In this document: positions 9,963 through 21,071 of the stretch, one piece after another
Position numbering within the stretch: position 1 is the first letter of the stretch
Layout of the letters: every line of letters begins with the position of its first letter
Made by a program: the position numbers and the translations under genes
Notes under the pieces: generated by a model
What the model saw: the letters and a program-made list of their open reading frames with translations, nothing else
What the model was told of the DNA's origin: nothing
The model's database searches: none
DNA from: Charina bottae
Lineage: Eukaryota > Chordata > Lepidosauria > Squamata > Charinaidae
Assembly: GCA_023362775.1 (NCBI GenBank)
Contig: JALMGJ010000011.1
Location: 20,324,001-20,388,000 of the forward strand
Length of the DNA stretch: 64,000 nt
Direction of reading: 5' to 3'

Positions 9963-12015
9963 CTGAAGAGCAAATAAGAACCTTAAGGAAGCTTAAGCTC
10001 AGGCAAAAGATATTATGGTTCTTGGAACAGGAACAACAACAACAACAACATTCCTCCCTATGATATTGAAAATCTCAAAATCACTTACGCCACCTTTCCT
10101 ACCTTATGTCTTGCAGGTATGTTTGCCTGCAACTCTCAAATATGTAGACAACAAACCCAGAAGTTTATGTAGGCTAAATTATCCGGGGGTTACTGGACTG
10201 GCCTACTACCACTCGCCCCAGCTCTTGCCAACCTAGCAATTCGAAAGCATGCAAATGCAAGTAGATGAATAGGTACCACTTCGGTGGGATGGTGACAGCG
10301 TTCCGTGCGCGTCATGCCGGCCACATGACCGTGGAAGCGTCTTCGGACAACGCTGGCTCTTCGGCTAACAAACGGAGATGAGCACCAGCCCCTAGAGTCG
10401 GACACGACTGCACAAATGTGCGGGGGGAACCTTTACCTTTACTGGACTGGGGAACGCTGATTGAAGCAATTTACCATTTTCTGTCCGTTAATGATAATCT
10501 AACATCTTCTGTCTCATGTGCCTTCACCAAGGAAAGATTGATACAGACAATGTTTGAAGAAATACTGTTATCAGGGATCACATCCTTGCATTATAGCAAA
10601 TGGAGTTGATCCAGATTTACAGCATTTTCACAGTAGCGAAGTGAACCTTGGTAGAATCCAGCCCTTGCTGTGATGATAGAGAGAGCTGCTGACATACTGA
10701 TACATTGCTGCCCTGTGTGTTTTGCTGCTAGCTGGTGTTTTGTGGTTCAGGAAAAAAAAGGATAAGTCCTTTACAATCATGGCTAAGACAAGGCCACATC
10801 ATAGGCTGTCCTGTTATACTATAATTAACTAATAAAGACAGGCAGGTTGGTCTGAAGCACTACTGGATATTGGGTACCTCTTTGAAAATATTTATCAGAC
10901 TGAGGACCAGTCTACTACTAGAGGTTTCATGGATGTTATGCACATGTTTAAGTGGTAAAACACCTATAATAAATAACCAAGCCTTTTCAAAACGAGGCCA
11001 TGTTCATGGATATGGCAAAATGGTATGGGATGAATGCAGTTGTAACATTCTTTTGAAAGGGGTGAACAGGTTAGGTGAACCTCCACATCTGATGCTTCTA
11101 CTTACCCAGGAGCTGGGACACAAGGATGTGAAAACCTTATGGTACCATTCACACTTCTGCACATCCTTGCCTTTGGCTTTCATGATCTTCAGACAGCGGT
11201 AATAATCTGCAAGGAGAGAGGAGAGGCTAATGTCTTCTGATAATAATTGTTCCACTCTTGAACTAGGAATGGGAAATTCACGTCTGGATCCTTTCTTCAT
11301 TATGTTGTTTATTGGGTGACTTAGGGCCAGTATCTCTCGGGCTAACTACACATTTCCTGTGAGGATAAGGTGATGGTAGTGTGGATAACCATATATAAAT
11401 GCAAGAAATAATTAGCATCATCCATTGTGCTTATTTACAGTTTAGTATTCAGGGAAGTTGTAGCAGGTGAATCGTGCAACATCTGGAATTGGGTTCTTTG
11501 CAAATACTATTACTCTAAATGGTTGAGCTCTGAAGAAACACATTCAGATCAAATATTCCAACCTGAATACCAGTGGTATGCACCTGAAGCAAAGCATAAC
11601 TTCTTCTTTGGTTCCTTGGCCATGAACAATGCAGTCCCGAGAAGTAAGTTCCACTAAGTACAATGGCAAACTGTTCAAGTTAGTAGTCTCTTTTTTGCCA
11701 GGTGCATATAGCAATTTCCCCCAGCACTTGGGTTTCTTTATCTGTATTTAGTATACAGTACTATGCTACTGAAATCACAAACTGGACAGGCCAGGAAAGA
11801 CATTCAAGCTTACTTTATAAGCCTTCATGGCTCAGAAACTGTTCAGCAGAATTATCCTAAGCCTTATGGCCACATCTCTTTTACCTACCCACGTAATTCT
11901 GGTAGCAGTTATGGGTCTGGTTGACGAATGGAAAGCGAGGATCAAAAGGAGCTGTGAAACGGCCAGACTGTTTTTTCTTGCTGGTGTCTAGTGTAGCAGC
12001 TGAAACACTCTGCAT
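9909..12015 (-). CDS. COX6B2: Cytochrome c oxidase subunit 6B (three coding exons)
   Basis: The gene is complete, with coding exons 12015-11889, 11206-11106 and 9962-9909 (127+101+54 nt). They join in frame to a 93-aa protein. COX6B is a small intermembrane-space subunit at the dimer interface of respiratory complex IV. The family marks are APFDPRFP, then NCYQNY with a Cys-x9-Cys pair, then [12 protein letters not shown] giving Cys-x10-Cys, SLCPSSW, and the terminal FPGKI. The N-terminal tail before APFD is longer than in the human proteins (86-88 aa) and rich in Ser, Thr and Lys. ATG at 12015 is chosen because the exon begins two bases upstream of it, after a strong pyrimidine tract. The 5' UTR exon was not located. 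COX6B2 is preferred over COX6B1 because the next gene is GARIN5B-like, as on human 19q13.42; sequence alone does not separate the two firmly. Confidence 0.93.
10202..10438 (+). mobile_element. 5'-truncated Sauria-type SINE
   Basis: It lacks the tRNA-like head and starts in the body (actcgccccagctc...). It ends in the CCTTTACCTTTA tail. A perfect 12-bp duplication (ttactggactgg) at 10190-10201 and 10439-10450 bounds it. It lies in COX6B intron 2 of the coding region, antisense to the gene. Confidence 0.8.
11106..11206 (-). CDS. COX6B2: COX6B middle coding exon
   Basis: Acceptor CTCTCTCCTTGCAG and donor GTAAGT flank 101 nt (entry phase 1, exit phase 0). It encodes [25 protein letters not shown] and PSSW, including three of the four twin-motif cysteines. 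Confidence 0.93.
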
Positions 12016-12017
12016 TT
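11889..12017 (-). CDS. COX6B2: COX6B first coding exon
   Basis: The acceptor follows a long pyrimidine tract (about 12019-12055 on the plus strand, a GA-rich microsatellite-like run). The exon opens AA then ATG at 12015. It encodes the Ser/Lys-rich N-terminal tail, [20 protein letters not shown], and ends in phase 1 at donor GTAGGT. The upstream exon must be non-coding. Confidence 0.92.
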
Positions 12018-12085
12018 CTGAGAAAGTGGAAAGGAGAGAAAGAGAGGGAGAGAGAAGGTGTATTGGCAAAACATGGAGGATTCAA

Positions 12086-12176
12086 TATGTCTATGAACTG
12101 AAGAAGCTCCTTGGATAAGGAGCGAAACGTTTCCACTGAGAAAATAGAAATCCAGTTGACATGATTCAAGCTACAG
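12086..12176 (+). mobile_element. 91-bp hammerhead-bearing insertion
   Basis: A perfect 15-bp direct repeat (acatggaggattcaa) at 12071-12085 and 12177-12191 brackets only 91 bp. The insert holds CTGAAGA, the stem-loop GCTCCTT GGAT AAGGAGC, GAAACGTTTC, and the downstream tail ending gattcaagctacag. It sits about 70 bp upstream of the acceptor of the COX6B start-codon exon, in antisense orientation, so a transcript of the gene would not contain the active strand. Confidence 0.75.
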
Positions 12177-12418
12177 ACATGGAGGATTCAAATTGATATG
12201 CTGCTTGTTCTTTCTCAGAACAAATCATCTTCCCAAAGAAGTCCTCATTCCAGAGATTCAGGAAACTACCCTGTCCAATTAATCACTGCCACCGAGAACA
12301 AGTAACCATTCCAATGATTCTTAGTCCCTTTCTAGGGAGCTGAGGATTTCTGGCTCAGAAATAGCTTCTCCTTATTGATTTATCTTCTTTCAGGTCCCAC
12401 AAAGTTAATAACGCCTAA

Positions 12419-12545
12419 AAAAGGTAAAGGTTCCCCCCGCACATTTGTGCAGTCGTGTCCGACTCTAGGGGCCGGTGCTCATCTCCGTTTGTTAGCCGAA
12501 GAGCCAGCATTGTCCGAAGACGCTTCCACGGTCATGTGGCCGCGC
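12419..12545 (-). mobile_element. Partial Sauria-type SINE
   Basis: The reverse complement of the SINE tail and body is present (ccttt-acc tail, AGTCGGACACGACTG, cggccacatgaccgtgg), ending inside the body. The tRNA-like head is absent. Confidence 0.75.
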
Positions 12546-12549
12546 ATAT

Positions 12550-14506
12550 ATATATCCCCTCCTGTTTATTTCTCACTTGACATGGCCTTCGCCTAGTCAT
12601 TAACTCTCATCCCAGCTCATGGCAGCTCCTCCCAACTACTGCAAGCTGACTTCTTTGAACTCCAGTCCAATCCTCACTTCTCACTTTCCTGCTGTTCATA
12701 ACATCTCTCCTCAACATACACTTTGACACTGGCAGAGTTGCCTAATGGTTCATTCATCCGGGGTAAATTCTTCAGTCTGACTTTTACTTTCCTTTCAGAT
12801 TAATTTATGGCAAATTAAATGTAAGAGCAAATGAAGAGGATGGAATCAGTTGGGGGCCAAAGCACTAGAAGGAGGCCTTAACCCTTGTCTCCATCTCAAT
12901 TTCCCTCCTCGTGGGAAGAAACATACAGCTTCCTGTATTGTCAAGAATTCGTGATCAAAAATTTGAGATGCAAACTTATGTAAACAAGGAATTCCAGGGT
13001 GTTTTGGCCACAGATGCTCTGCTGCTTTGTCACACATCATTTTAATCTTTCACTGTAGAGCCCAAGTCAGGTTGAACTCCTAGCCAATCGTGGCTGCTCT
13101 CAGAAATAGGTGACTAGCCTTGGACTCAAAGCTGATTATTACTTGGAAAAGAGACCACCATGAAAGCTTATAGCTCTAGACTAGGAAGACCCCCTCCTCC
13201 TCCCCCCCCCAAATTCCAGAAGACGGGAATGACAAATCACGTCCATTTTGTTTGCCAAGAGCAAGACTTGAAGGCGGCTTTACTTTTTTTTTTTGTACTG
13301 TACCGAACTGTGAGCTCCCCCTACTGGAGATAAATTGATTAATATGCATCTGATTATCACTCTCGGTGGGATTTTTTTTAAGGAAAAGAAAGTAATCAGA
13401 AGATAATTTAAATCCACCATAGCTGATTGTCCAAACGGTCATCCCCCTTTAGTAGAGGCAAACATACCTCCCTGCATTTACTTTTAAAGGTTGTACCTCA
13501 GCCTTATACCCAACCTCATTCTTATCTATCAATCCCTCTCTGCTTCCGGATTGTTCTTCCCCCTTCAGCTAAAAATATCAGGAAGAAACCTCTGTCTTTA
13601 CCTCCCCCCGCCCAAACTTATTAATTTATCATATCAAACAGCTGCGGTGACTTCTAGCCCCTAGAGTGGAAAAACGAGGGGGGCATTTCCTTGGTCTGTC
13701 TCAGGAGCTGGAAACTGGCAGGCCTCAGCTCACCTGTAGCCTCAACCCCATTTTAAAAGCCCCCTGACTTTAACTCATTGCTTTGCAGCCTTGAATGAAA
13801 AGAACCATGTCAAATATTTAACCGCAGGTTGGATGGGGGTCCTTCCACAGGTTCCCTCTGCCCCCTCCAACCTCGCCTATTCCTATTCCTGAAACATTAT
13901 CCCTGACCAAAGGCAACCCCTTGTCAAAAGAGAGGCTGAACAGTCCTGTACAAGACAGGATTGTTATTTTGGGGGGAACCACAAACAGGAGAGGGAATCT
14001 CTCTCAGTGCACTGAATGAATGCCCTGTCCCATCCAGACCCTTGAGGGGGCGGTTGAGGAGAAACCCTTCTGGAGCCAACCCTGGGATAAGACCACTGGG
14101 GATACCACGGGGCAACAGCAAACTAGCCACCTTTTTCTAGAGAATGGACTAGGGTTTATGCTGCCTTCTCCCACCCCAGTTAGATTAGGAATAACTGACA
14201 CAATTTCCGGGAATGGGAGAATATTTTTTTAAAAATGGGCCAATCAGGTGTGCGGCTACTGCTCTGCAGCCCAATGATTGGCTGGAGGCATAGAATCTTC
14301 TGGAAGTGGCAAAGAGGGAGGACAATGTGGGATTCTCCAGTGAAGTGAGGCAACAAAGCGGCTCCTTTTCACGGGACGGTGGAAACAAGCCACTCAGGCA
14401 GCACTAACTGAGAAACACCGTTTATTCTCACTTTTGATAGAAAATTTCAGTCTGGAAAACTCCATTCTGGTTGGCTCTAGTGTATGTATATACACTGCAG
14501 CACACA
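12550..14506. other. Upstream flank or 5' intron of COX6B
   Basis: No coding exon was recognised. CCAAT words cluster at 14238-14275 (gccaatcagg, cccaatgattggc), which could belong to the COX6B promoter, but there is no TATA box or clear CpG island. The placement is only a suggestion. Confidence 0.3.
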
Positions 14507-14525
14507 GATTGGCAGCCCCCAAGCT

Positions 14526-14735
14526 TGGCTGATCTCAAAAAGCTGAGCCAGCCCTGATCAGATCTGGTTAGTATTTGGAAGGGAACCACCAGGAACACCC
14601 AGGATTAGAAAGTTGAAAAAGTATCTGGATGAAGACAGCGGCCAACCACTTCCAAACTGTGGCCAAGACAGCTTCATGGATGTGTCTATGTAGTCACAAG
14701 GATTCGAGCTTGACTTGGAGACTTTACTTTTTACA
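14526..14735 (+). mobile_element. 5S rRNA-derived SINE remnant
   Basis: The start matches the internal promoter region of 5S rRNA in degenerate form: GATCTCAAAAAGCT, then CTGGTTAGTATTTGGAAGGGAACCACCAGGAA. It is followed by a body (gtatctggatgaag, ccaaccacttcc) that recurs after the similar 5S-like head at 18119. This marks a SINE family and not a 5S gene. Confidence 0.6.
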
Positions 14736-14737
14736 TA

Positions 14738-14832
14738 TTATATACATATTTAATCCGTTCAATCATGTCTGATTCTCGGAGACTTCCTGGACAAGTCCCT
14801 GCAGTTTTCTTGGCAAGGTTTTTCAGAAGTGG
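14738..14832 (-). mobile_element. Fragment of tRNA-SINE family 2
   Basis: It reads as the reverse complement of the 3' end of the SINE copy at 53724-53952 (attaatccgttcaat, tgtctgattctcggag, ttttcttggcaagg). It is 5'-truncated. Confidence 0.6.
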
Positions 14833-15113
14833 TATATGTGATTAAATGTGTACGGCTAATATATGTCCATGCAAAGCACCAGCGACGAAAGCTAATGCAC
14901 AGATTAGAGCTAATGCAGATTTGAAGTCGGTGTGTAAATTTTCCTGATTCATTTTTTTCCCCAATGAAAGCATATTTTGGATCAATCACTCCCTACAAAA
15001 GATAGTCAAGTGTAGAATTTGGTTGTTGTTTTTTTAACACCATAGCCATATGGATTTTAGCAGTAGCTATCCTCAAAGAAGTGACGGCACATAGTTTTTA
15101 AAACTTGAAAGTA

Positions 15114-15686
15114 CAGGTAGTCCTCGGTTTACGTCCATTTGTTCAGCGACTGTTCAAAGTTATGGCGACGATGAAAAAAATGGGTGTATGACTGATCCTC
15201 AAAGTTTCGGCCATTGCAGCACCCCTGCGGTCACGTGATCATGATCCAGGTACTCAGGTGCCCAGCTTGCAATTATGACGTCGCAGGGAGCCACGGTCTC
15301 GTGATCACCATTTGCAATCTTCCCTGCCGGCTTCCCACAAGCAATGTCAATGGGGAAGCTGGCAGGGAAGGTCGCAAGTCGCTCCAGTAAGTCTCCCCAG
15401 CCTTCCTGTGCTTGCGCGGTGCTGTAGCATCCCCCTCCCCTGGCCTCCCCCAACTTGTGTGCCTGTCCTCTCCCACCCCACCCCCGTGGCACCCCCATGC
15501 TCCTTACCTGGGACTCCCGCCTCTTCCTGCTTAATGACCCATGCGTCTTGGGGTTACAATGGCCACTGGGACTGGTGGGATTGTCGTTGCTAAGATATGT
15601 GGTCATGTGACGTCATGCTTTACAACCGCATTGCTTAGCAATGGCGATCCCAGTCCCAATTACCGTTGTAATCCGAGGGCTATCTG
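15114..15686. mobile_element. Tc1/mariner-like MITE, long copy
   Basis: The ends are CAGGTAGTCCTCGG and GGGCTATCTG between TA dinucleotides. At about 573 bp it is longer than its siblings because of a C-rich middle (15360-15540). Confidence 0.6.
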
Positions 15687-15689
15687 TAA

Positions 15690-17230
15690 TTAATTTCAAA
15701 ACTCTGGGAAATTTCCCACAGTTGTCTTTCGAGCAATCCAGCAAAAGGGGGTCTCAAAGCCATCTAGCACCACTGTCACTGCCTCACTTTGCAGGTCAAA
15801 TTCACTTTTTTCCTCTTGCATCTGGCTTGACGGCATCTGTGGATCAATTTCTGGATTCTGCATGTCACATTTCTACCACTGAATTCTGATTAGGTTTTAT
15901 CCCAGCAAGGAAGAAAAGATGCATAGAATCCTGAATTGGAAGGCCATTTAGGGCACGGAGTCCAATGCCCTACTTAGGGAAGGAATCCAAATTAAAGCAT
16001 CTTCAGCTTTTTCAGCTTCAGAGTAACTGATTCTGCTATTAAACTTGTACTCAGAATGTCATGGGGTTCTTTGGGGCTCTGCTGAATCAAGATATATTAT
16101 GTCCACAGCATCCCTACAGTCTACTAAATTACATTAGGCAAAACATTGCTTATTATTTAAAAATGTTTATTAAAATATGTTTTGATCATTGGCATATCTA
16201 TAGCAACCAGTTGCTCTTGATTACTTCAAAACTTGATTTGTTATGCAACACAGGTTGAGACTATGAGCATATGTGCTGTGGACACCATCAAGACGCGGTA
16301 TTTTCAAACTGGTTCATGTGCAAGGTCTGACAACAGCAGGGAAGTAAAACACATTAGAGGACATTTTATGTTTACAATATTTCTGCTTTCTTCTTTTTAA
16401 AAGCCCTCAAGACAGCATGCAAAGCAAATACAATTACATTTATAAAACAAATATTAACAGTATTTTCAGGCATTTTGTACAAATAACATTTAAAAAAAGG
16501 CCAATTTCTTGCATGATCATCATTCTAGAGATTCCAACCATCTCTCCCCCAAGATCTCACACATTCTTGCATGAACTTTTGTGAGAAGTGACCTCATGTT
16601 CTTTGATTTTTTTTAAAAAAGAAGTTTTAAATACTTTTATTTATGTTGACCCCAGACATCATCTAGGATCAAAATAAGCAGGAGCTGCAAAAAAGCACAA
16701 TTGTTCTCACTTTCTGCTTGATTGGTCTCTTTTTTAAGATCTTCACCAAAGACTTAATAAAGGTTATGGTTATAAAAACAGACACTAGACAAACACACAG
16801 ACACACACATGCAGACAAACACACAAAATCAATACTACTTTTTTAATCTGTCGGCAGACTGGCCACAGTAATTCTCTTCCCTAATCAAATTTTTGTTCGA
16901 ACCACTAAAAAAAAATTATTTGCAAAGATCCCCACATTCTTGTTCTAATCCAATAAAATCTGCCTTTCAGAAGTTTTTGCCCGAAACCTGAGATTACAAT
17001 CCTTTGAGTTTTAGGACGGGGGGTAAGAGGAGTGAGATCATCTCTATACAGGCCAGGCTTCACTGCTAGCAGTCCTAGAGAAAACGAGAGAGAATCCAGT
17101 TAGGATCTCATCCACTTTGCCTCCTTTCTGGATCCTGCCTTCTAAGGGATGCCCATAGATGGCTGGTTACACAACTGCAGGATAAATCTTGAAACGATCA
17201 GGAATTTGGGTTAGACATGAATTCTTCTAG
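15690..17230. other. Gene-free AT-rich stretch
   Basis: I see no coding exon, terminal repeat or SINE here. The composition is AT-rich with short poly(A/T) runs. It lies between COX6B and the 3' end of the GARIN gene. Confidence 0.35.
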
Positions 17231-17232
17231 AT

Positions 17233-17356
17233 CAGTGTTTCTCAACCTTGGCAACTTTAAGACGTGTGGACTTCAACTCCCAGAATTCCCGCTGGCTGGG
17301 GAATTCTGGGAGTTGAAGTCCACACGTCTTAAAGTTGCCAAGGTTGAGAAACACTG
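17233..17356. mobile_element. Short palindromic hAT MITE
   Basis: A 124-bp near-perfect hairpin runs from CAGTGTTTCTCAACCTTGG to CCAAGGTTGAGAAACACTG. Flanking octamers ttctagat and ctctagat differ at one base. There is no coding capacity. Confidence 0.85.
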
Positions 17357-17482
17357 CTCTAGATCCTGCTTTTCCCCACAATTCAGTGCTAGATCCCTAA
17401 TTTTCTCTCCATTCCAGTCCAAACTGCTTGTCCCAGTGTTGTTTTTCCCTAAACACCTTTCAACTTCTGTTCAAATTTATTA

Positions 17483-17707
17483 CAGGGAGTTCTCATTTAG
17501 CGATTGCCTCATTTAGCGACCATTTGCAGTTACGACTTATGAAAATGTAACTTTACAACTAATCCTCGCATTTACGACCTTTGCAGGTCTGTAAAGCAAA
17601 GAAAAGCTGAAGTAAGATCATAAGCACAGTCAGTTTCACTTAGCAACCACTTCAGTTAATGACCAAGCTGTTGGTCCCAATTGTGGTCACTAAACGAGGA
17701 CTACCTG
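17483..17707. mobile_element. Tc1/mariner-like MITE, short copy
   Basis: The ends are CAGGGAGTTCTC and GGACTACCTG with the shared motif of tagcgacc/ttagcaacc words. About half of the usual interior is missing. Confidence 0.6.
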
Positions 17708-17814
17708 CATTCTGCACAACCACAGGATGTGCTACTGAGTCCTGAGAACCTCAGCCCTTCCATTTGTTTTAAAGAATCACATGTTTGTGAAGATACTTTT
17801 GTTAACTTGTAGAC

Positions 17815-18085
17815 CAGAGCTTTCCAAACTGTGTGTCGCGACACAAAAGTGTGTCGCCACACACAGTCTGGTGTGTTGCCACACAACCCGGAAGCGCTGA
17901 TCATCATCAGCGCTTCCGGGTTTTCCCGCGGCGACACACCAACGGCGGTGCGCAAAAACCCGAAAGCGGCAGCAGCGCTTCCGTGGTTTTGCGCGCTGCC
18001 GCAACGGCGGCACTTCCGGGTTTTCCCGCGGCGACACACCAACGGCGGTTGGTGTGTCACCGCGGGAAAACTTTGGAAAGCCCTG
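17815..18085. mobile_element. CpG-rich hAT MITE (family G)
   Basis: The terminal repeats CAGAGCTTTCCAAAC and TTTGGAAAGCCCTG are flanked by octamers ttgtagac and ctgtagac. The interior is dense in CpG, with alternating GCGGCGACACACC and CTTCCGGGTTTT blocks in both orientations. The long overlapping open frames on both strands come from this simple structure and are not genes. Confidence 0.85.
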
Positions 18086-18118
18086 CTGTAGACAAGGGAT
18101 GCCACAGGAGGCAGCGCC

Positions 18119-18260
18119 ACTGACCTGGCCTCAGATGATCTTGAAAAAATTGATGCAGGACCAGCGCTAGTTAGTACTTAGATGAGAGATTACAGCTACA
18201 TTGGAAACTTTAAGAAAGTATTCCAGAAGAAGTCTATGGCTAACCAATTCCATATTGCTG
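18119..18260 (+). mobile_element. 5S-derived SINE remnant, second copy
   Basis: A degenerate 5S internal region (gatgatcttgaaaa, agttagtacttagatgagagatta) is followed by gaaagtattccagaagaag and ggctaaccaattcc. The order matches the copy at 14526. Confidence 0.5.
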
Positions 18261-18269
18261 GAAATGGTC

Positions 18270-19770
18270 CCCATGTTCCATTGTGGATCACTGTCTTTCT
18301 CCCGCCCCCCCCGCCCCCCCAGCCCTGCTCTGCAATTGTATCCCATGAATTGGAATACAGCATCTCACATACAGTTTAAAAAGGCAGTCAAGCAGGAAAA
18401 AGGGGAGAAAATGAGCGACTCGTGTCTCCCTGCCAGAAAGAATAGCTTTGCTAATTCAGGGACAAATTTAATCTATTTAGAAGGCTGCTGCCAAGTAGAA
18501 TAAAGTAACAATAATAAAGCACATAGGCATCCATGGGGGATGCAAGGGGGCAAGGGACGAAACATACATTGCAAGGCAAACTCAGCCCCATGTTTTTTTG
18601 TGCAATGACGCAAAGCAAATACAAAAGGGTGGAGCTGGCATCGTGGAATCACAGCAAACCTTTTGTTATTTTGGCATCACTGTGGCTAGAAACAGACGTC
18701 TCTGATGGGGGTGTAAGCTTTTGCTTAAGCCTAAACCAAATATTAAACATTAAGGAATGGAATCACAAGTGAATAAATTTGCTTGCAAAAATTATATACT
18801 GTATGCTGTCTTCCCTTTTGCTGCCAGATTTACACAGAAACCCCCCCACTGTAAAGTGCTTGGCTTAAGCGTGCCCTTCTCCTCTTCCTGAACTATCTGG
18901 AGAAGGGATAAAGCAGCATTCTGAATTGATTTTCCTTTTAGCAAGCTCCTGATTTCTTGTGTGCAAACAAGGAACTGTGGCTAGTTGTTAAACACACAAC
19001 CAAAACAATGCAAAGTTTGTGGCTGACTTGTTTAACAGTCTGCTAGAGTTTGCTTTAAAACACAGTTTCCGGTTCACATGTAATAAGAAATTAGAAATTT
19101 ACTAAGTGAAAGTGAATTCTTCTTTATTCCTCCATTTGGTCATATAAGGGGATGAAGATATTCTATTTGGCACGTGTCATGTGAATTTTGCTGAAAATTC
19201 ACCAAGAGGGCTCAAAGTTATGTTTGTTTGAAATCTCTGAAACTGAATTTCAGAAAGGAAGACTGGCGTTTAAGTTTTGGAAATCTCAATTTCACAATTC
19301 AAATACAGTTCCATTCCAATCTTGATGAATATAAGAAGGAAGAGCAGCCTTTTTGGAACAGGCAAAAGGCCTACCTGGTCCACTGTTCTGATTTCCAGAC
19401 AGAAGGATTTTGGAAAACTCATAGCAGGACAGCAAAGCCATAAAGGTAGGGTGTGATACTGCTTCATGGAGGTTTTGTAGCCATCATGGCTAATAGACAT
19501 GGACAGACCCTTCCACTTCCATGGGATTGGCCAAACATTCCTTTAACGTTTTCTAAACCATTGGCAATGGCTACACTAACCTGTGGCCACAGGTTCTCTG
19601 AATTTTCTGTATATTATTCCAAGAGGTTCTTATTTGGCTTGCCCTGAATTTCTCTGTGCCACCTTGAGTTTTAATATCATGAAAGAAAACATTCTCTTTG
19701 TGCATCCAACACTCCACTCATAATATTAGAAAATTCTCTATTACATTTCCTCCCCAACCTTGTTAGTTTA
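18270..19770. other. Gene-free stretch
   Basis: No exon or element boundary was recognised. A C-rich run lies at 18301-18322. It lies downstream of the GARIN gene. Confidence 0.3.
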
Positions 19771-19773
19771 AAA

Positions 19774-19905
19774 CAGTATTTTTCAACCTTGGCAACTTTA
19801 AGATGTGTGGACTTCAACTCCCAGAATTCTGGGAGCAAGGCTGGCTGGGGAATTCTGGGAGTTGAAGTCTACACATCTTAAAGTTGCCAAGGTTGAGAAA
19901 CATTG
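19774..19905. mobile_element. Short palindromic hAT MITE with perfect TSD
   Basis: The arms CAGTATTTTTCAACCTTGG and CCAAGGTTGAGAAACATTG form a hairpin around an aattctgggag core. A perfect 8-bp duplication (gtttaaaa) lies at 19766-19773 and 19906-19913. Confidence 0.85.
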
Positions 19906-20257
19906 GTTTAAAAAATGAAATTAAAAGATTTAGCCTTCCCTTCCCTTGCCCTCTACTTTAATCCAGACCTGTCTGATGGATGGCTGCCAGCTCCTTGAGC
20001 AGGGTTGGGGGAGTAGCAATTTTAGATTTCAGAAATACCATCATGTCCTCTACAGATTTGTCTTCCACTTCCACAAATTTAAACCACTGAGGTTCGAGGG
20101 CACTTTTCACCCGAGATCTCAGCCTAGCCTTGGAGGGCCAGCAGAAAAGAATGAAAAGTATGTCTACCGCAGCGCACCCACCACCACGGTTTTGATTTCT
20201 ACATGACCCACAACCACTGCAACAGGGATTTAGGAAGAGGGCATGATCTTTGACAGC

Positions 20258-20665
20258 CTTGTAAGGGTTAGCTTAACCAACTTCATTCTGCTTTTGGAAA
20301 CTGCTTGTGAAAGGGAATTAGGTGAAAGGGGACTAGAGATTAGATAACGCAGGGCAAGGATGTTCACTATACCAGGAGACGCTCTGTCTCTAGGAGAGAG
20401 TTTGTTTATGCTACCTTACTGCTAGCAATGCAGATTCAGAAACCTTGTATGCTGTCTCTCTCTAGGAGAGAGTTCACTATGCTTTCTTACTGTGCCTGGG
20501 AAACCTATATAATGGTTGGAGCTGCACTATGGGGTGTGGATCTCTTCCCAGACATTTCACTGCCATGATGTCTGCAGAGGTTCCACCCAGCTTTGCTTGG
20601 CCAAATAAATGCTGTTATTTTAAATCTCCAAGCCTCGACTCAAGACTGTTTTTGGCAACCTCAGT
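20258..20665 (+). mobile_element. Possible solo LTR of an endogenous retrovirus
   Basis: It has LTR-like order: TATA-like cctatataatgg at about 20500, then AATAAA at about 20604, then a GC-poor R/U5-like end. A CTCTCTAGGAGAGAG motif is repeated twice. Exact ends and a duplication could not be fixed. No viral gene was seen. Confidence 0.35.
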
Positions 20666-20669
20666 AACT

Positions 20670-21071
20670 TGGGTAAAACAGTGTAAGCCAGGGACCTTAC
20701 AGCCTCCTGTTCAAGTCTGCTGTGGGTGTCAGATGTCAGACCTTTGAGCTTATGCTGCTAACTGGCTCAAAAGGGCCAGTTGCTTCAGCAAATAGTCCAT
20801 CGTAAGTGCCCCACACCCAGCATTTTGGGTTTTTTTTACAGAGTGACCCATACCCTTCGATACCCAGGATTTGGTGGGAGAGCCAGATGCTGCAGAGGGT
20901 GAGATACTTGACCTCTGGCCACCAGCCATTCTCCCCAGTGCTGGGACCGCACACCAGGCTCTCATTTGCTCTGGTTGTCTCAGATGGATGGACCAAATAC
21001 CACCGTGATTTGCCTATGGCTGAGCATCCCATGCTTACAGATTTTGGCAGACTTGGAAGAAGGCCAGGCCC
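20670..21071 (-). other. 3' UTR / downstream flank of GARIN gene
   Basis: This lies just past the TAA of the GARIN gene. I see no canonical AATAAA on the minus strand close by, so the 3' end is undefined. Confidence 0.35.

Noticed and set aside
14526..14604. A 5S rRNA gene
   Set aside because: It is too diverged, lacks the 5' part, and its body is shared with a second copy, so it is a SINE.
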